Shown here: positions 47,283 through 58,074 of the stretch, piece after piece
Numbering within the stretch: position 1 is the stretch's first letter
Layout of the letters: every line of letters begins with the position of its first letter
Assembly (NCBI RefSeq): GCF_900078745.1
Contig: NZ_FKII01000047.1
Coordinates: 62,001 to 126,000, forward strand
Source of the DNA: Candidatus Ichthyocystis sparus
GTDB taxonomy: Bacteria > Pseudomonadota > Gammaproteobacteria > Burkholderiales > 2013Ark19i
DNA: 64,000 bases
Direction: 5' to 3'
Made by a program: the position numbers and the translations under genes
The notes under the pieces: model-generated
Databases searched by the model: none
What the model saw: only the letters and a program-made list of their open reading frames with translations
What the model was told of the DNA's origin: nothing

Positions 47283-49669
47283 AAACTTCTTTCTTCTCTT
47301 AAAACAACAGAGGGCAAACTTTCTGCCCGTGAAACTATAGCTGCAACAATTTCGCCAACTTCAGAATCAAGAAGAGTTCTTGTCTTCGAACATATTCCTA
47401 ATCTAAAAGCTAAGCTACGACGAGCGTCATATTCCTGATCGAAATAGACATCGAACAATCTTACCGAAAAAACTATGTCTTCAGCTACTGGTGTTGTACA
47501 CAATAGATCAAAAATATTCTGAAACGGCAAGTTACTAGGAACCCAAAAACAAACATCTCTCACTACTTTAGGGTGAACGGAGAATGGTTGATAAGGAAAG
47601 CGACTTACTGTACAGAAATTATCTTGATATAATTCGAACAACACAGGGGAGTATAACAAATTGAGTGATTTTTTAAAACGAGGATGCAACTCACCTACAA
47701 CACCCACCACTTCATTTTTATAAACCAAGTACGAAGAACGGGTGGGGTGAAAAAATGGATTATCACCTGCGTCAGTACAAGTTAGTAACACTGACATAGC
47801 TCTTTCAATATCGCCCTTAACATCAAAAATATCTATCTCACGTTGAGATACGGCTCCCCATTGTTCTGGTAGGATAGTACCGTAGCAAAGGCCAGATACT
47901 TTATTTCTTTCTTGTATCTCCTTGCCATTTTTTTCAAAACAGGTAGCTTCCTCAAATATCTTCAAGCGAGTAACACCGCGCCTAATGTTATACTCAAGAA
48001 TATTGACAAGGCCGGATAAAAGCTCAGATCTCAGGGCACTCATGCTTTTACCTATAGGGTTCAAAATAGAAACAAGATCTACTTGAGAATTCCACCGCTC
48101 TTTCCCCGGATCACAAAAAGCATAGGTACAGACTTCATGATATCCAGATAATATGAAGGAAGATTTAATTTTATCGGATACATAGTCATCGGTAAAAAAA
48201 TGATCTTGTGATAATGTTGGATAGGAAAGAGGAATATTTTCATATCCATATATTCTAGATATTTCCTCAACTAAATCTTCTTGTGTAGCAATATCAAAAC
48301 GCCAGGAAGGCACAGATACAGCTAACTTCTCTTGAGGAGATCTATGATTAGGCAATCCAGCACGAAACAACAGATCAGAAATATCATCCAATTTTATAGA
48401 AAATCCTAAAAGTGAATTAATTTTATCTGCATCCACAGGAATGCAGACAACCTCACCAACACTCTTGGAGCGGTGACTAACCCTCTCTTTTATTACACCA
48501 CCACAAAACTGTTTTACCAAATTAAGAACATGACCAAATGCCGAAAACACAGACGATGGATCAACACCCCTTTCAAAACGGAAACCTGCATCAGTCGAGA
48601 TATGTGAAATTCTAACTTGAGTAGAACAAACATTAGGGTTGAAACAAGCAGCTTCTAAAAAAACCGTCTTTGTTTCATTGGAAATAGCTGATTCAGCAGA
48701 ACCGATCAATCCGGCAATAGCTTGGGGCTTAACAGAATTAGCGATAACCAAAAAACGACCATCTAGAGATTGAGTTATGCCAGATATGGTATTAATTTTT
48801 TCTGACTCTTGTGCTCTACGGACAAATATCTCCCCATCATAAAACTTATCTGCATCAAAAGCATGAAAAGGCTGTCCCCATGTTAAGAGAGAATAATTGA
48901 GAAGATCTACTAAAGTATTTACTGGTTTTAAACCGCTCAACAATAAACGATGAGTAATAACGAACGGCAAAGGTCTATCAAGTGAAATATCTTCTATCAA
49001 AGCACCATAATATACACAACAATCATCATGCGACTGAATACGCAACCTATCCGTGGATACGTCTGGTGCTTGATCCCATTCACTGCAATTGCTGGGAGTC
49101 CAGATATCAAATTCACGTGACCAAGCACCTATTTCCCGTGCAATACCCCAAACACTCAAACAATCGGGACGGTTAGGTAGAACAGAAATATCGAACAGAG
49201 CATCTTCAGGGCAGAGCAAATCAAAGGAAGAACCAATTAAAGAAGAATCTACGGACAATTCCAATATACCGTTAGAGGAATATGGCAAACCCAGCTCATC
49301 TGCAGAACAAAGCATGCCCTCAGACAGCTCTCCCCTAATAGTAGCTTCCTTAATTGTCAAGCCAGATGGTAAAACAGCCCCTACTAAGGAACAAACTACC
49401 GTCATACCAGAAGAGACATTTGAAGCACCACAAACTATTGACAAACATCTATCTTGACCAACATTAACTTTACACAATCTGAGGCGATCGGCATTGGGAT
49501 GTGGATAACATTCCACTATATATGCTACAACAACTTTATCGCCTAAGGGGGAATGTAGGGAAACTGACTCCCTTTCAAAACCGGCCATTGTGAGACGATC
49601 GGCTAGATCATTATAGGAAACGTCCAGTTTTGGTAAAAAATCTTTTAGCCAAGAATAAGAAAATTTCAT
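47279..49669 (-). CDS. pheT: Phenylalanyl-tRNA synthetase beta subunit
   Basis: The 796-residue beta chain has an N-terminal tRNA-binding OB domain ([22 protein letters not shown]), B3/B4 editing region ([12 protein letters not shown]), B5 domain and a C-terminal anticodon-binding ferredoxin fold ([15 protein letters not shown]). It works with PheS to charge tRNA-Phe. Starts overlap pheS by 4 bp. Confidence 0.96.
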   Translation of the reverse strand: MKFSYSWLKDFLPKLDVSYNDLADRLTMAGFERESVSLHSPLGDKVVVAYIVECYPHPNADRLRLCKVNVGQDRCLSIVCGASNVSSGMTVVCSLVGAVLPSGLTIKEATIRGELSEGMLCSADELGLPYSSNGILELSVDSSLIGSSFDLLCPEDALFDISVLPNRPDCLSVWGIAREIGAWSREFDIWTPSNCSEWDQAPDVSTDRLRIQSHDDCCVYYGALIEDISLDRPLPFVITHRLLLSGLKPVNTLVDLLNYSLLTWGQPFHAFDADKFYDGEIFVRRAQESEKINTISGITQSLDGRFLVIANSVKPQAIAGLIGSAESAISNETKTVFLEAACFNPNVCSTQVRISHISTDAGFRFERGVDPSSVFSAFGHVLNLVKQFCGGVIKERVSHRSKSVGEVVCIPVDADKINSLLGFSIKLDDISDLLFRAGLPNHRSPQEKLAVSVPSWRFDIATQEDLVEEISRIYGYENIPLSYPTLSQDHFFTDDYVSDKIKSSFILSGYHEVCTYAFCDPGKERWNSQVDLVSILNPIGKSMSALRSELLSGLVNILEYNIRRGVTRLKIFEEATCFEKNGKEIQERNKVSGLCYGTILPEQWGAVSQREIDIFDVKGDIERAMSVLLTCTDAGDNPFFHPTRSSYLVYKNEVVGVVGELHPRFKKSLNLLYSPVLFELYQDNFCTVSRFPYQPFSVHPKVVRDVCFWVPSNLPFQNIFDLLCTTPVAEDIVFSVRLFDVYFDQEYDARRSLAFRLGICSKTRTLLDSEVGEIVAAIVSRAESLPSVVLREERSL

Positions 49670-50691
49670 TTAAAACCACTGAAATTAAATTGAGATAAAA
49701 AACGCAAATCATTTTGATAGAAGAGGCGCAAATCATCAATACCATAAAAAAGCATAGCTAATCGCTCAATTCCCAAGCCAAAGGCAAAGCCACGATACTT
49801 ATCAGGATCTATGTTGCACATGGAAAGTACATTAGGATTTATGAGACCACACCCGCCAAGCTCCAGCCATTGTGGTTGAGACATTTGAGCGGTCTTAAAA
49901 AATATATCTATCTCTGCAGAGGGCTCAGTAAAAGGAAAAAAAGAGGGCCTGAAGCGCACGTCCAAAAAGTCATCATCAAAGAACTTATGGATAAAAAGCT
50001 TCAATATGCCCTTAAGCTGAGAAAAATTAGTGTCATTATTAACACAAATGCCTTCTATTTGATGAAACATAGGTGAATGCGTAGCATCTTGATCTACACG
50101 ATAAACCCTGCCCATACCAATAACACGTACTGGTGGACAGTGCTTCAACAGATACCTGATTTGTAGAGGAGAAGTATGAGTACGGAGCAAGCCGCCACCT
50201 TCCGAGAGGTAGAAAGTATCATGCATAGAACGAGCAGGATGGTATTCAGGTGTGTTCAAAGCAGTAAAATTATGCCATTCGTCCTCTATTTCAGGGCCAG
50301 AGATACAATGGAAACCGGCTGAATGCCAAAGAGAACGCAGACGTCGCATAACTATCGATATGGGATGATAGCCCCCCGGATCGTCCCCTCTAGCAGGCAA
50401 GGTACAGTCAATAGCTTCGGATAAAAGCCTCTTGCTGACTTGCTTTTCCTCCAAAAAACGACGACGCTCACGTACTGCACACTCGATTTTAGCACGCAAA
50501 ACATTCAAAGAGTACGCAACAGACCTACGTTCCTCTGGTGGGAAATTTTTTACCAACCTTAGAGGAACGGTAACAAGACCATCCTTACCAAGATACAGAG
50601 CCTTAGCGTTATCAAGCGCAGCGAAAGTAGACGCCACCCCTATCTCAGAGAGCGCCCTTTCCTCCAGCAACATGAGGTCTTTGTCGCTCAT
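49666..50691 (-). CDS. pheS: Phenylalanyl-tRNA synthetase alpha subunit
   Basis: This is the catalytic alpha chain, 341 residues. Class II motifs are seen: GGYHPISIVMRRLRSLW, GPEIEDEWHNFTALNTPEYHPAR, HSPMFHQIEG (motif 2) and GFAFGLGIERLAML (motif 3). It lies about 70 bp after rplT and is coupled to pheT by a 4-bp overlap. Confidence 0.96.
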   Translation of the reverse strand: MSDKDLMLLEERALSEIGVASTFAALDNAKALYLGKDGLVTVPLRLVKNFPPEERRSVAYSLNVLRAKIECAVRERRRFLEEKQVSKRLLSEAIDCTLPARGDDPGGYHPISIVMRRLRSLWHSAGFHCISGPEIEDEWHNFTALNTPEYHPARSMHDTFYLSEGGGLLRTHTSPLQIRYLLKHCPPVRVIGMGRVYRVDQDATHSPMFHQIEGICVNNDTNFSQLKGILKLFIHKFFDDDFLDVRFRPSFFPFTEPSAEIDIFFKTAQMSQPQWLELGGCGLINPNVLSMCNIDPDKYRGFAFGLGIERLAMLFYGIDDLRLFYQNDLRFLSQFNFSGFK

Positions 50692-50759
50692 AACACCCTA
50701 CTTCAGAGATAAAAAATCCAATTGTACAGAACTAAAAACCGACAAACATAACTTCAAGG

Positions 50760-51122
50760 TTAAGCAGCAGCGGATAAACTCCTCACCCTTTTCACTAAAT
50801 TGGCAAACGCAGGCTTATCATGAAAAGCCATGTCAGCAAGTACTTTTCTATCAATGTCCACACCGGACTTTTTCAAATCATTCACGAAGGCACTATAGCT
50901 TATACCCATCTCACGGGTAGCTGCATTTATACGTACAATCCACAGTGACCTAAATTTGCGTTTACGCTGACGCCTATCACGATACGCGTACTCAGCGGCC
51001 TTCATGACCGCTTCCTTGGCTACACGATAAACATTCTTACGTCTACCACGAAATCCCTTAGCTAATTTAAGCACTTTTTTGTGACGAGCACGTGCCACAA
51101 CACCGCGTTTAACTCGAGGCAT
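50760..51122 (-). CDS. rplT: 50S ribosomal protein L20
   Basis: L20, 120 residues, begins [20 protein letters not shown] and continues with the [18 protein letters not shown] and [20 protein letters not shown] motifs. L20 also represses its own operon in many bacteria. It follows rpmI by about 24 bp. Confidence 0.97.
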   Translation of the reverse strand: MPRVKRGVVARARHKKVLKLAKGFRGRRKNVYRVAKEAVMKAAEYAYRDRRQRKRKFRSLWIVRINAATREMGISYSAFVNDLKKSGVDIDRKVLADMAFHDKPAFANLVKRVRSLSAAA

Positions 51123-51145
51123 AACTCATTTTTCCCACAATTTCG

Positions 51146-51343
51146 TTACGAATAAGGCATCATCGCGCGCACAGAAGAAACATCTGATTTACAGACATAT
51201 GCAACAGAGCGCAATGAGCGTTTAAGCTTACTTGTCTTCTTGGTCAATATATGCCTTTTAAAGGCTTGGGACCTCTTAATCCTACCACTGGGGCTAAAAG
51301 AAAAACGCTTAGCAGCTCCACGGTTTGTTTTCAACTTAGGCAT
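51146..51343 (-). CDS. rpmI: 50S ribosomal protein L35
   Basis: L35, 65 residues, begins [20 protein letters not shown] and contains the conserved [17 protein letters not shown]. It lies 10 bp after infC in the usual infC-rpmI-rplT order. Confidence 0.96.
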   Translation of the reverse strand: MPKLKTNRGAAKRFSFSPSGRIKRSQAFKRHILTKKTSKLKRSLRSVAYVCKSDVSSVRAMMPYS

Positions 51344-51353
51344 ATTCCTCCAA

Positions 51354-51875
51354 CTACTTTTTACGAAGGGAAATCAAAACCACTACCATCTGACGACCCT
51401 CAATCTTTGGCATTTGTTCTACAGCTGCTATATCGATCAAATCCTGCCTAATACGCTCCACCAGCTGCAAACCCCTATCCTGTCTGGACATCTCACGTCC
51501 ACGAAAACGCACTGTGACCTTGGCTTTATCACCCTCAGAAAGAAATCGCACTATACTCCTTAGCTTAACCTGATAGTCAGCTTCATCAGTCACAGGGCGA
51601 AACTTTACTTCCTTAACCTGAACAACCTTCTGCTTAACCTTAGCTTCATGAGCCTTCTTAGCTTCTTGGTACTTAAGCTTACCATAATTAATTAACCTAC
51701 AAACCGGCGGATAGGCTTGGGGCACTATTTCCACCAAATCAACACCAAGTTCTTCGGCCGAATCCAAAGCCTCAGAAAGCTTCAAAACACCAACCTGCTC
51801 ATTGTTAACTCCAATAACACGAACCAGATCAGCCGTTATCTCCCTATTAATACGTACTCGTTTACCTTGTATGAT
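51354..51875 (-). CDS. infC: Translation initiation factor IF-3 with non-standard start codon
   Basis: IF-3 blocks premature subunit joining and checks the start codon. The conserved N-domain ([45 protein letters not shown]) begins upstream of any ATG, GTG or TTG. An AGGAGGT ribosome site is followed by 5 bases and ATC (51875), then ATA; an in-frame TGA lies just before. So translation starts at ATC (or ATA), giving 173 residues. A rare start codon is a known autoregulatory device of infC. It lies 26 bp after thrS. Confidence 0.93.
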   Translation of the reverse strand: MIQGKRVRINREITADLVRVIGVNNEQVGVLKLSEALDSAEELGVDLVEIVPQAYPPVCRLINYGKLKYQEAKKAHEAKVKQKVVQVKEVKFRPVTDEADYQVKLRSIVRFLSEGDKAKVTVRFRGREMSRQDRGLQLVERIRQDLIDIAAVEQMPKIEGRQMVVVLISLRKK

Positions 51876-51901
51876 GGAACACCTCCTGTAGTATCATTAA
51901 C

Positions 51902-53809
51902 TTATTGATGCGCCTCAATCTCAAGCTTCAGACGATTTAAAAAGTCTGACAAACCCATACAGCCCAAATCTTCGCCAGAACGAAATCTAACAGAAACAAC
52001 CCTATCTTTACACTCTTTATCCCCTAAAATAAGAAGATACGGAATCTTCAATAAAGTTTGCTCGCGAATTTTATAGCCAACGGTTTCATTACGCAAATCC
52101 TTTTTAAACCTAATTCCAGCTTCATCCAATAAGGAAGCAACCTCATTAGCATAAGCCTCACATCTCTGGGTTATCGTCAATATACAAACCTGAACCGGAG
52201 AAACCCAAAGAGGAAGTGCACCTGCATAATGTTCTATCAAAATCCCAATAAAGCGCTCAATAGAACCTAACACGGCCCGATGCAACATTACTGGATGAAG
52301 CCGCCTGTTATTTTCCGCCACATACTCGGCATCAAGACGCATTGGCAAGAAAAAATCAAGCTGGAGAGTACCACATTGCCAAGATCTTCCTATGGCATCC
52401 TTAACATGAAACTCTATTTTGGGACCATAAAAAGCGCCCTCCCCTGGCAATTCATCCCAAGAAAGGGAATCCTCTTCCAAAGCAGACCTAAGTGCATCTT
52501 CTGCGTGATCCCAAACTGCATCATCACCTATCTTTTTATCAGGTCGTAAGGAAAGTTTTATCGTAACATCTGTAAATCCAAAATCTCTGTACACCGACAA
52601 TAATAATCTATTAAATGCAATCACCTCGGAAGAAATTTGCTCTTCTGTACAAAAAATGTGGGCATCATCCTGAACAAAGGATCTAACTCTCATGAGGCCA
52701 TGCAAAGCCCCAGAGGGTTCATTACGATGACAAGAACCAAATTCTGATAACCGCAAAGGCAAATCGCGATAAGAATGTATGTTGGCATTAAAAATTTGTA
52801 CATGCCCGGGACAATTCATAGGTTTTATAGCGTAATCTCGTTTTTCTGACTCTGTAACAAACATATGTTCAGAGTAATTGTCCCAATGTCCGGACTGTAC
52901 CCACAGTGATTTACTTACCAGCTGTGGCGTTTTCACTTCTTGGTAGCCATTTTTGGTTAAAATAGCTCTCATATAACTTTCAATTGATTGCCAAATAGCC
53001 CATCCACTAGGATGCCAGAACACCATTCCCGGAGCCTCGTCCTGCCAATGGAAAAGTCCCAACTTCTTACCTATGCGCCTATGATCACGCTTTTCTGACT
53101 CCTCAATAAGACGCACATAATTATTTAAGTCACTAACATTAAGAAAGGCTGTGCCATAAACACGCTGTAGCATTTCATTTCTAGAATCGCCACGCCAGTA
53201 AGCACCAGATACCCTCATGAGACGAAAAACTTTTAAAAAACTAGTATTAGGTACATGAGGACCACGGCAAAGATCAACAAAATCACCTTGACGATATAGA
53301 GAAACTTCTTCACCCTCAGGAATAGAAGATATTATTTCAGCTTTATATTTTTCATCAAGTTTAAGAAAAAAATCTATGGCTTCTTGCCTACTTAGAACAA
53401 AACGCTCAATAGGCAAATTACGGGCGGCAATTTCCACCATCTTGCTTTCAATAATAGGCAAATCAGCATCAGTCAAAGAACAAGGCAGAGAAAAATCGTA
53501 GTAGAAGCCATTTTCAATTACGGGACCGATTGTAACTTGGGCAACAGGGTACAACTCTTTTACAGCATGCGCTAGCAGATGGGAACAGGAGTGGCGAATA
53601 ATATCAATAGATTCACTGTCTCTATCTCTGATTAACACCAACTCTGAATCTTGATATATGGGATAATAGATGTCGACTAACCGCCCATTAATTTTGGCAG
53701 CAACAGAGCACTTAGCTAACCTTGGGCTAATAGAAGAAGCCACTAAAAAAGCGGTCACACCATCATCGTACTGGCGAACACTACCATCAGGGAATTTAAT
53801 CTGAACCAT
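51902..53809 (-). CDS. thrS: Threonyl-tRNA synthetase
   Basis: ThrS has a TGS domain ([16 protein letters not shown]), the editing domain ([26 protein letters not shown]), the catalytic core ([10 protein letters not shown] zinc Cys, [30 protein letters not shown]) and the C-terminal anticodon-binding domain. I chose ATG 53809 with CAGGAC upstream; in-frame codons to 53836 are not conserved. It follows tRNA-Val. Confidence 0.95.
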   Translation of the reverse strand: MVQIKFPDGSVRQYDDGVTAFLVASSISPRLAKCSVAAKINGRLVDIYYPIYQDSELVLIRDRDSESIDIIRHSCSHLLAHAVKELYPVAQVTIGPVIENGFYYDFSLPCSLTDADLPIIESKMVEIAARNLPIERFVLSRQEAIDFFLKLDEKYKAEIISSIPEGEEVSLYRQGDFVDLCRGPHVPNTSFLKVFRLMRVSGAYWRGDSRNEMLQRVYGTAFLNVSDLNNYVRLIEESEKRDHRRIGKKLGLFHWQDEAPGMVFWHPSGWAIWQSIESYMRAILTKNGYQEVKTPQLVSKSLWVQSGHWDNYSEHMFVTESEKRDYAIKPMNCPGHVQIFNANIHSYRDLPLRLSEFGSCHRNEPSGALHGLMRVRSFVQDDAHIFCTEEQISSEVIAFNRLLLSVYRDFGFTDVTIKLSLRPDKKIGDDAVWDHAEDALRSALEEDSLSWDELPGEGAFYGPKIEFHVKDAIGRSWQCGTLQLDFFLPMRLDAEYVAENNRRLHPVMLHRAVLGSIERFIGILIEHYAGALPLWVSPVQVCILTITQRCEAYANEVASLLDEAGIRFKKDLRNETVGYKIREQTLLKIPYLLILGDKECKDRVVSVRFRSGEDLGCMGLSDFLNRLKLEIEAHQ

Positions 53810-53843
53810 GTCCTGCTTACAATAAGGCATTAGCACGTTGGCG

Positions 53844-53920
53844 TGGTAGGCACGATTGGACTCGAACCAACGACCCCCACCATGTCAAGGTGGTACTCTA
53901 ACCAGCTGAGCTACGTGCCT
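53844..53920 (-). tRNA. tRNA-Val (GAC)
   Basis: On the minus strand acceptor AGGCACG pairs with CGTGCCT, discriminator A and encoded CCA. The anticodon stem CCACC/GGTGG encloses loop TTGACAT with anticodon GAC. The D arm is AGCTCAGCTGGTTAGAG and the T arm TTGGTTCGAGTCCAA. The tRNA-Val gene before thrS is typical for betaproteobacteria. Confidence 0.95.
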
Positions 53921-54004
53921 ACCTAAGAGAGACTTCATTTTAGATAAACCTTAATGCTCTGTCAAAGAAAGAACACATATTGCTCAAATATACAATCACA
54001 TCAT

Positions 54005-54760
54005 CTAATTATTATCACTATCTACAGCATTTGCTAACTGTAACTTAGAAAGAGTATTTCTAGCAAAAACCAAATCCTCCCAAGCTTTTGCTTTTTCTAA
54101 CGGACTGCGTAAAAGATAGGCTGGATGATAGGTAACAATCAAGGGAATACCTGCATAATGAAACACAATACCTCTCATGCTTCCTAACCTAGTATTTACG
54201 GAACCAAGAAGAGCCTGTGTAGCAGGCCTACCCAGAGCTACTATAATCTGAGGATTTATTAGCTCGATTTGCTTGCGTAGATAGGGCAAACAAGTTTGAA
54301 TTTCCTCTAAAGTAGGAGACCTATTGTTTGGAGGACGGCACTTTATGGCGTTTGCTATATACACGTCCTTCCCCCTATCTAAGCCCAGTGCAAACAGCAT
54401 GCGATCCAAAAGCTTGCCTGCTTGACCAACAAAAGGTTCCCCGATATTGTCTTCATTTTCTCCCGGAGCCTCTCCTACAAATAACCACTTAGCCTGTCTA
54501 TCACCAACACCCAATACGGCCTGCTTACGTTTTAGACATAACCCACAATTAGTACATTCAGAAACAGATTTAGACAAATCTAACCATTGATCAGCAATTA
54601 GCTTCTGCGACAAAACAAAATGGTCAATTCTATACAAATCTGTTTGCTCTTCTGGATCTAAATTATCCGCCTCAACATCACGTACAGATTGCAAAAAAGT
54701 CCTACGAGAGCGCCAAATACATTTGATACCCATGTAATACAATCGCTCTCTTCTGTTCAT
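54005..54760 (-). CDS. Uracil-DNA glycosylase, family 4 (Fe-S type)
   Basis: Removes uracil from DNA. Four-Cys Fe-S type: CTNCGLC near residue 70, then FVGEAPGENEDNIGEPFVG with the active-site motif, AIKCRPPNNRSPTLEEI, CLPYL and TYHPAYLLRSP. The N-terminal about 50 residues are not conserved. The start overlaps tsaB by 4 bp. tsaB-(rimI)-udg is a common betaproteobacterial order; rimI is missing here. Confidence 0.92.
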   Translation of the reverse strand: MNRRERLYYMGIKCIWRSRRTFLQSVRDVEADNLDPEEQTDLYRIDHFVLSQKLIADQWLDLSKSVSECTNCGLCLKRKQAVLGVGDRQAKWLFVGEAPGENEDNIGEPFVGQAGKLLDRMLFALGLDRGKDVYIANAIKCRPPNNRSPTLEEIQTCLPYLRKQIELINPQIIVALGRPATQALLGSVNTRLGSMRGIVFHYAGIPLIVTYHPAYLLRSPLEKAKAWEDLVFARNTLSKLQLANAVDSDNN

Positions 54761-55455
54761 ATTTTTACCTTGTTTAGGAGATTTTGCTCGTGCAGCATCA
54801 TAGCAGACGGCAAAATAGCGTAATCCACACTAACATCAGTGGGATTGAGTACACGCTTTGGAGCATGCAGGCAAACCATAGCTGCTGAATAAATATCACG
54901 AGCTGTATGATGCTCAGTATTAAATTCGGCATTGCTGTCACAAATTAGCGTAAAGCCTGTGCCATAAAGGGCACTTCCATAAAAATCACGATCCCTAACC
55001 CAAGTATCAAACTCATCTTGATCCATAATAACCGGGGGAAAACACTCATTTATGGAACCGCTTGTTAATTCGTAAGAGGAAAGCAGCACCAATCCTGGCT
55101 TAAGTAGCAAAGAAACAATGGAATGGCTCACATTCTTTTCTGTGAAGGCTTTTACAGCTAATGCTTCCGTAGATTTAATCGGTATAATTGGAATATTAGC
55201 GGCAGAGGCAATGCCCATAGACAACGAAACAGCTACACGTGTAGACGTGAATCCTCCAGGACCTATATCAACTGCCACGTAATCCAAATCATCTGGTGAT
55301 ACAAATTCGCGAGCCTTCAGTAGTATGTCAACCAACCCAGACGAAGGATGACAATAAGAATGGTCATAAAAAGAGCCACCAGTACGCAACGAAACATACA
55401 ATGAGGCAGGAGAATATGATGAAGACAACGAAAGTATATTAGGAATAACCGACAT
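54757..55455 (-). CDS. tsaB: tRNA threonylcarbamoyladenosine biosynthesis protein TsaB
   Basis: TsaB is the non-catalytic partner of TsaD for t6A37 in tRNA. The core motif AVDIGPGGFTSTRVAVSLSMGIA (in two parts: GPGGFTSTRV and SLSMGIA) and IPIKSTEALA are present. The C-terminal half is more divergent, ending VDYAILPSA. The length (232 residues) is normal. It lies next to udg. Confidence 0.88.
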   Translation of the reverse strand: MSVIPNILSLSSSYSPASLYVSLRTGGSFYDHSYCHPSSGLVDILLKAREFVSPDDLDYVAVDIGPGGFTSTRVAVSLSMGIASAANIPIIPIKSTEALAVKAFTEKNVSHSIVSLLLKPGLVLLSSYELTSGSINECFPPVIMDQDEFDTWVRDRDFYGSALYGTGFTLICDSNAEFNTEHHTARDIYSAAMVCLHAPKRVLNPTDVSVDYAILPSAMMLHEQNLLNKVKI

Positions 55456-55457
55456 GT

Positions 55458-56120
55458 CTACCCATCTGAAGCAACATCAAATTGCCTAGTATGTGATAAA
55501 TAACGAGCATCCAACAACTTTGCTGTTTCCTTTGAAACAATTTCAAAAACATCAACTACTCTCTTAACTCCAGTAATACCTCCAACATAAGTTAAAGCAG
55601 CATCTGCCTCTTCTCGTGTAACTATACCCATTAGATAAACGACACCATCTTCAGTAACAACATGAACTATATAGGGAAATCGATCACCAACCTTAGAAAG
55701 ATCTGATCTGATATTATCGGCCAAAGCATAGTTCCTTGCACGCTGCATTATAGTTGTTTCGGAAGAGATCGTTAACTCAGAAACTAGCTTGTGAACGCGC
55801 CTAACACGTGATACAGCGTGATTAACTCGAGTTTTATCTTCGCGTGATATAACTTGACCAGTCAAGAGCACAGTGCCGTTATAAACAGTAACTTCAACAT
55901 GTCCTCGAGAATGAAGAGCGCGATTAATGGCAGACTTTACATTAAGCTGGACAGAGCGATCAAACGCCTCCACGTCCGCTTGAAGACGACTAGAATTAAC
56001 TACAGAAGAGGTACCACCTATAACCGTCACACCACCACAACCGCCCAGAAAAGCAATCATAGGAACGGCAATATAAACCGAGAGCAGTAACACCACCCAA
56101 CGAGGCAAATTATTTCTCAT
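55458..56120 (-). CDS. BON-domain outer-membrane lipoprotein (DolP-like)
   Basis: A lipoprotein signal ends in the lipobox LGGC. Two BON domains follow, including VKSAINRALHSRGHVEVTVYNGTVLLTGQV and IVHVVTEDGVVYLMGIVTREEAD (each shown here only in part of the fold). It resembles DolP/YraP, which helps outer-membrane integrity. The C-terminal about 25 residues are a loose tail. It is 2 bp before tsaB. Confidence 0.88.
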   Translation of the reverse strand: MRNNLPRWVVLLLSVYIAVPMIAFLGGCGGVTVIGGTSSVVNSSRLQADVEAFDRSVQLNVKSAINRALHSRGHVEVTVYNGTVLLTGQVISREDKTRVNHAVSRVRRVHKLVSELTISSETTIMQRARNYALADNIRSDLSKVGDRFPYIVHVVTEDGVVYLMGIVTREEADAALTYVGGITGVKRVVDVFEIVSKETAKLLDARYLSHTRQFDVASDG

Positions 56121-56334
56121 AAGTTCTCCAATTCAGGACACACTGTAGCCACGAGGCTTTAGTAAATGATACATCATTACTCGAACTACATAACATATCA
56201 ATCCTGAAGAAGAACCAGCAATAATAGACGCAGGTACAAAAACCTAGACTCTTATCAGACTACAGCTATAAGAAGTCCAATTTTTTTAATACCTACAGCT
56301 AAAACTGCTAGAAATCTGGTACAATGGGCCATGC

Positions 56335-56770
56335 TACTGGGTGGTAGGCACCAGCTCAGTTTTTTGTGAGAACATCCCATACTCTAGATTGATCCACATC
56401 AGTAAAACACTGCTTACGTATAGCGTCACCGGCCTTGGTGGAATTGGCTGCGCCGAGTGCATGAATACGCAAGGCTTTGCCAGAGAAACCGGCAAGTCCA
56501 CCTTATGATGCTAATTTCTCTTATAATTTTATTATCCGGCAATAAAACAGACTCACTTCCATCAGTAAAGATGCAGCTACCCTTGATCATAAACCTTACA
56601 AGAGCATTGTCAGTAAAGTTCCTAACATTCTGATACGCAGCAACAAATATAGTTTTAGCGACATAATTCTGATAAGCTGGAATAGCAATGGCGGCTGGAA
56701 TACCTATTATAGCTACAGTTATTAGCAATTCAATCAAAGTAAAATCACTAACCTTAATCATATTACTCAT
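56335..56770 (-). pseudogene. Broken type IV pilin gene
   Basis: The N-terminus is a pilin ([20 protein letters not shown], then [15 protein letters not shown]). Around 56503-56510 the frame shifts, and about 70 bp that encode the IGTGG...EADGG segment in the neighbour are missing. The C-terminal part continues in another frame ([15 protein letters not shown] ... CFTDVDQS), and the Trp codon of NWAG is TGA (56358-56356). The residue before the mature Phe is Asp. It is a decayed copy of the two genes at 57178 and 58075. Confidence 0.8.
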
Positions 56771-57177
56771 AATGTATCGCATCACTAAATTATTATTTCA
56801 GTAACACCCACTTTACTTAAATCACAGAATAAAGAAGGGACACAAATACCTGAGGTTACAAATTTACTGAAGAACAGCATAAGTCTATGAAAAATTATCA
56901 ACCCTGATTAAGAACACAAAACAATGCACACTCATGCCAAACAATCACCATTTATTATCATCTTATAAATTTACCCGGTATAGATAAACCTATATATCGG
57001 CATGTTAATGACTACCTCTACTTTATAGGTTAATATGCATTTCATTAACCTCTCTAAAAAAACATGACAACTAATTGTTACAAGTATAATTAACATGTTT
57101 TAGTTATCTTGTATTGTAATTTAAAAGCATATTATATGTTCATACTCTAACATAAAATGTAAGACAGATAGTTTTTA
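56771..57177. other. Intergenic spacer in the pilin array
   Basis: No gene. It holds the upstream element of the broken pilin (56821-56895), which resembles the elements before the other two pilin genes. An AT-rich stretch at 57060-57170 has no obvious terminator. Confidence 0.5.
56821..56895 (-). repeat. Conserved element upstream of pilin copy 1
   Basis: ATCACAGAATAAAG...ACAAATTTACTGAAGAACA here matches ATCATAGAATAAAA...AAAATTTACCGAAGAACA at 57751-57824 and CACAAATTTACTAAGAA at 58712-58728. Each lies at a similar distance upstream of a pilin start, so the duplications included the promoter region. A lone CACAAATTTACTAAA at about 58869 may be a fourth remnant. Confidence 0.6.
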
Positions 57178-57693
57178 CTAATCCAGATCAGTAGGAAAGT
57201 AAGTACCAGCCCAATTTTGGTAAGTACAAATAGAAGTATAATCAAACACAGATTGATCCACGTCAGTAATACAGGTATTACTCAAATGTTTATCTGTAGT
57301 CAAATTATTGCGAAGTGCATGAATACGTAAAGCTTTACCAGAAAAACCAGCATACCCACCATCTGCCTCTGATTTAAAAAAACCAACAACAATGCAACCA
57401 TTGAAGTTCGTACCACCAGTACCAATGCTAATCTGTATTTTACTGAAAATTTTATTATTTGGCAGTAACATAACGGTATCCCCCGTACTAAAGACACAAC
57501 TACCCCTTCCGGTTAACCTAATAAGAGCTTCATTGGTAAAGTTTTTAATAGTTACATAACCTGAAGTAAACAATGATTTAGCAACATACTTTTGATAAGC
57601 TGGTATGGCTATAGCAGCAAGAATACCTATTATGGCCACAGTTATTAGCAACTCAACCAAAGTAAAAGCACCTATCTTAATCAGATTAACCAT
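57178..57693 (-). CDS. Type IV pilin (171 aa), Ala at the cleavage site
   Basis: Start ATG 57693 (MVNLIKIGA) with GGGA upstream; in-frame codons to 57735 are unlikely. The prepilin signal continues [20 protein letters not shown], with Glu at +5 of the mature protein. The residue before the mature Phe is Ala, not the usual Gly. The head has four Cys including [16 protein letters not shown], ending [12 protein letters not shown]. It is a major-pilin-like protein, very similar to the gene at 58075. Confidence 0.88.
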   Translation of the reverse strand: MVNLIKIGAFTLVELLITVAIIGILAAIAIPAYQKYVAKSLFTSGYVTIKNFTNEALIRLTGRGSCVFSTGDTVMLLPNNKIFSKIQISIGTGGTNFNGCIVVGFFKSEADGGYAGFSGKALRIHALRNNLTTDKHLSNTCITDVDQSVFDYTSICTYQNWAGTYFPTDLD

Positions 57694-58074
57694 ATACGAA
57701 TCCCACCCTACATTATTATTTCTTATTAATAGCACTTATCTTTGCTGATAATCATAGAATAAAAGGAATTCAAACACTTGAGAATAAAAATTTACCGAAG
57801 AACAACATATGCCGAAAAAAAAACAGACATATATGCCAAATAATCACCACTTATTATTAATTTTGAAGAGCATCTACTATGAGTAGATTATATATTTGTT
57901 TTAACTTCAATAACTATCACAAGTAATTTATGCACATACTATAAATTCAACTCCCCAAAAGTCATATTACAATCAATTATTCAGGCTACAATAGATATAT
58001 TTTATCTGTCTTTAATCTGCAAGTACACTGTATCTATGATATCAAACACAAGACAGTTTGTTTAATGAGCTATA
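57694..58074. other. Intergenic spacer in the pilin array
   Basis: Contains the conserved upstream element (57751-57824) of the 57178 gene and AT-rich DNA. No gene or clear terminator. Confidence 0.5.
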
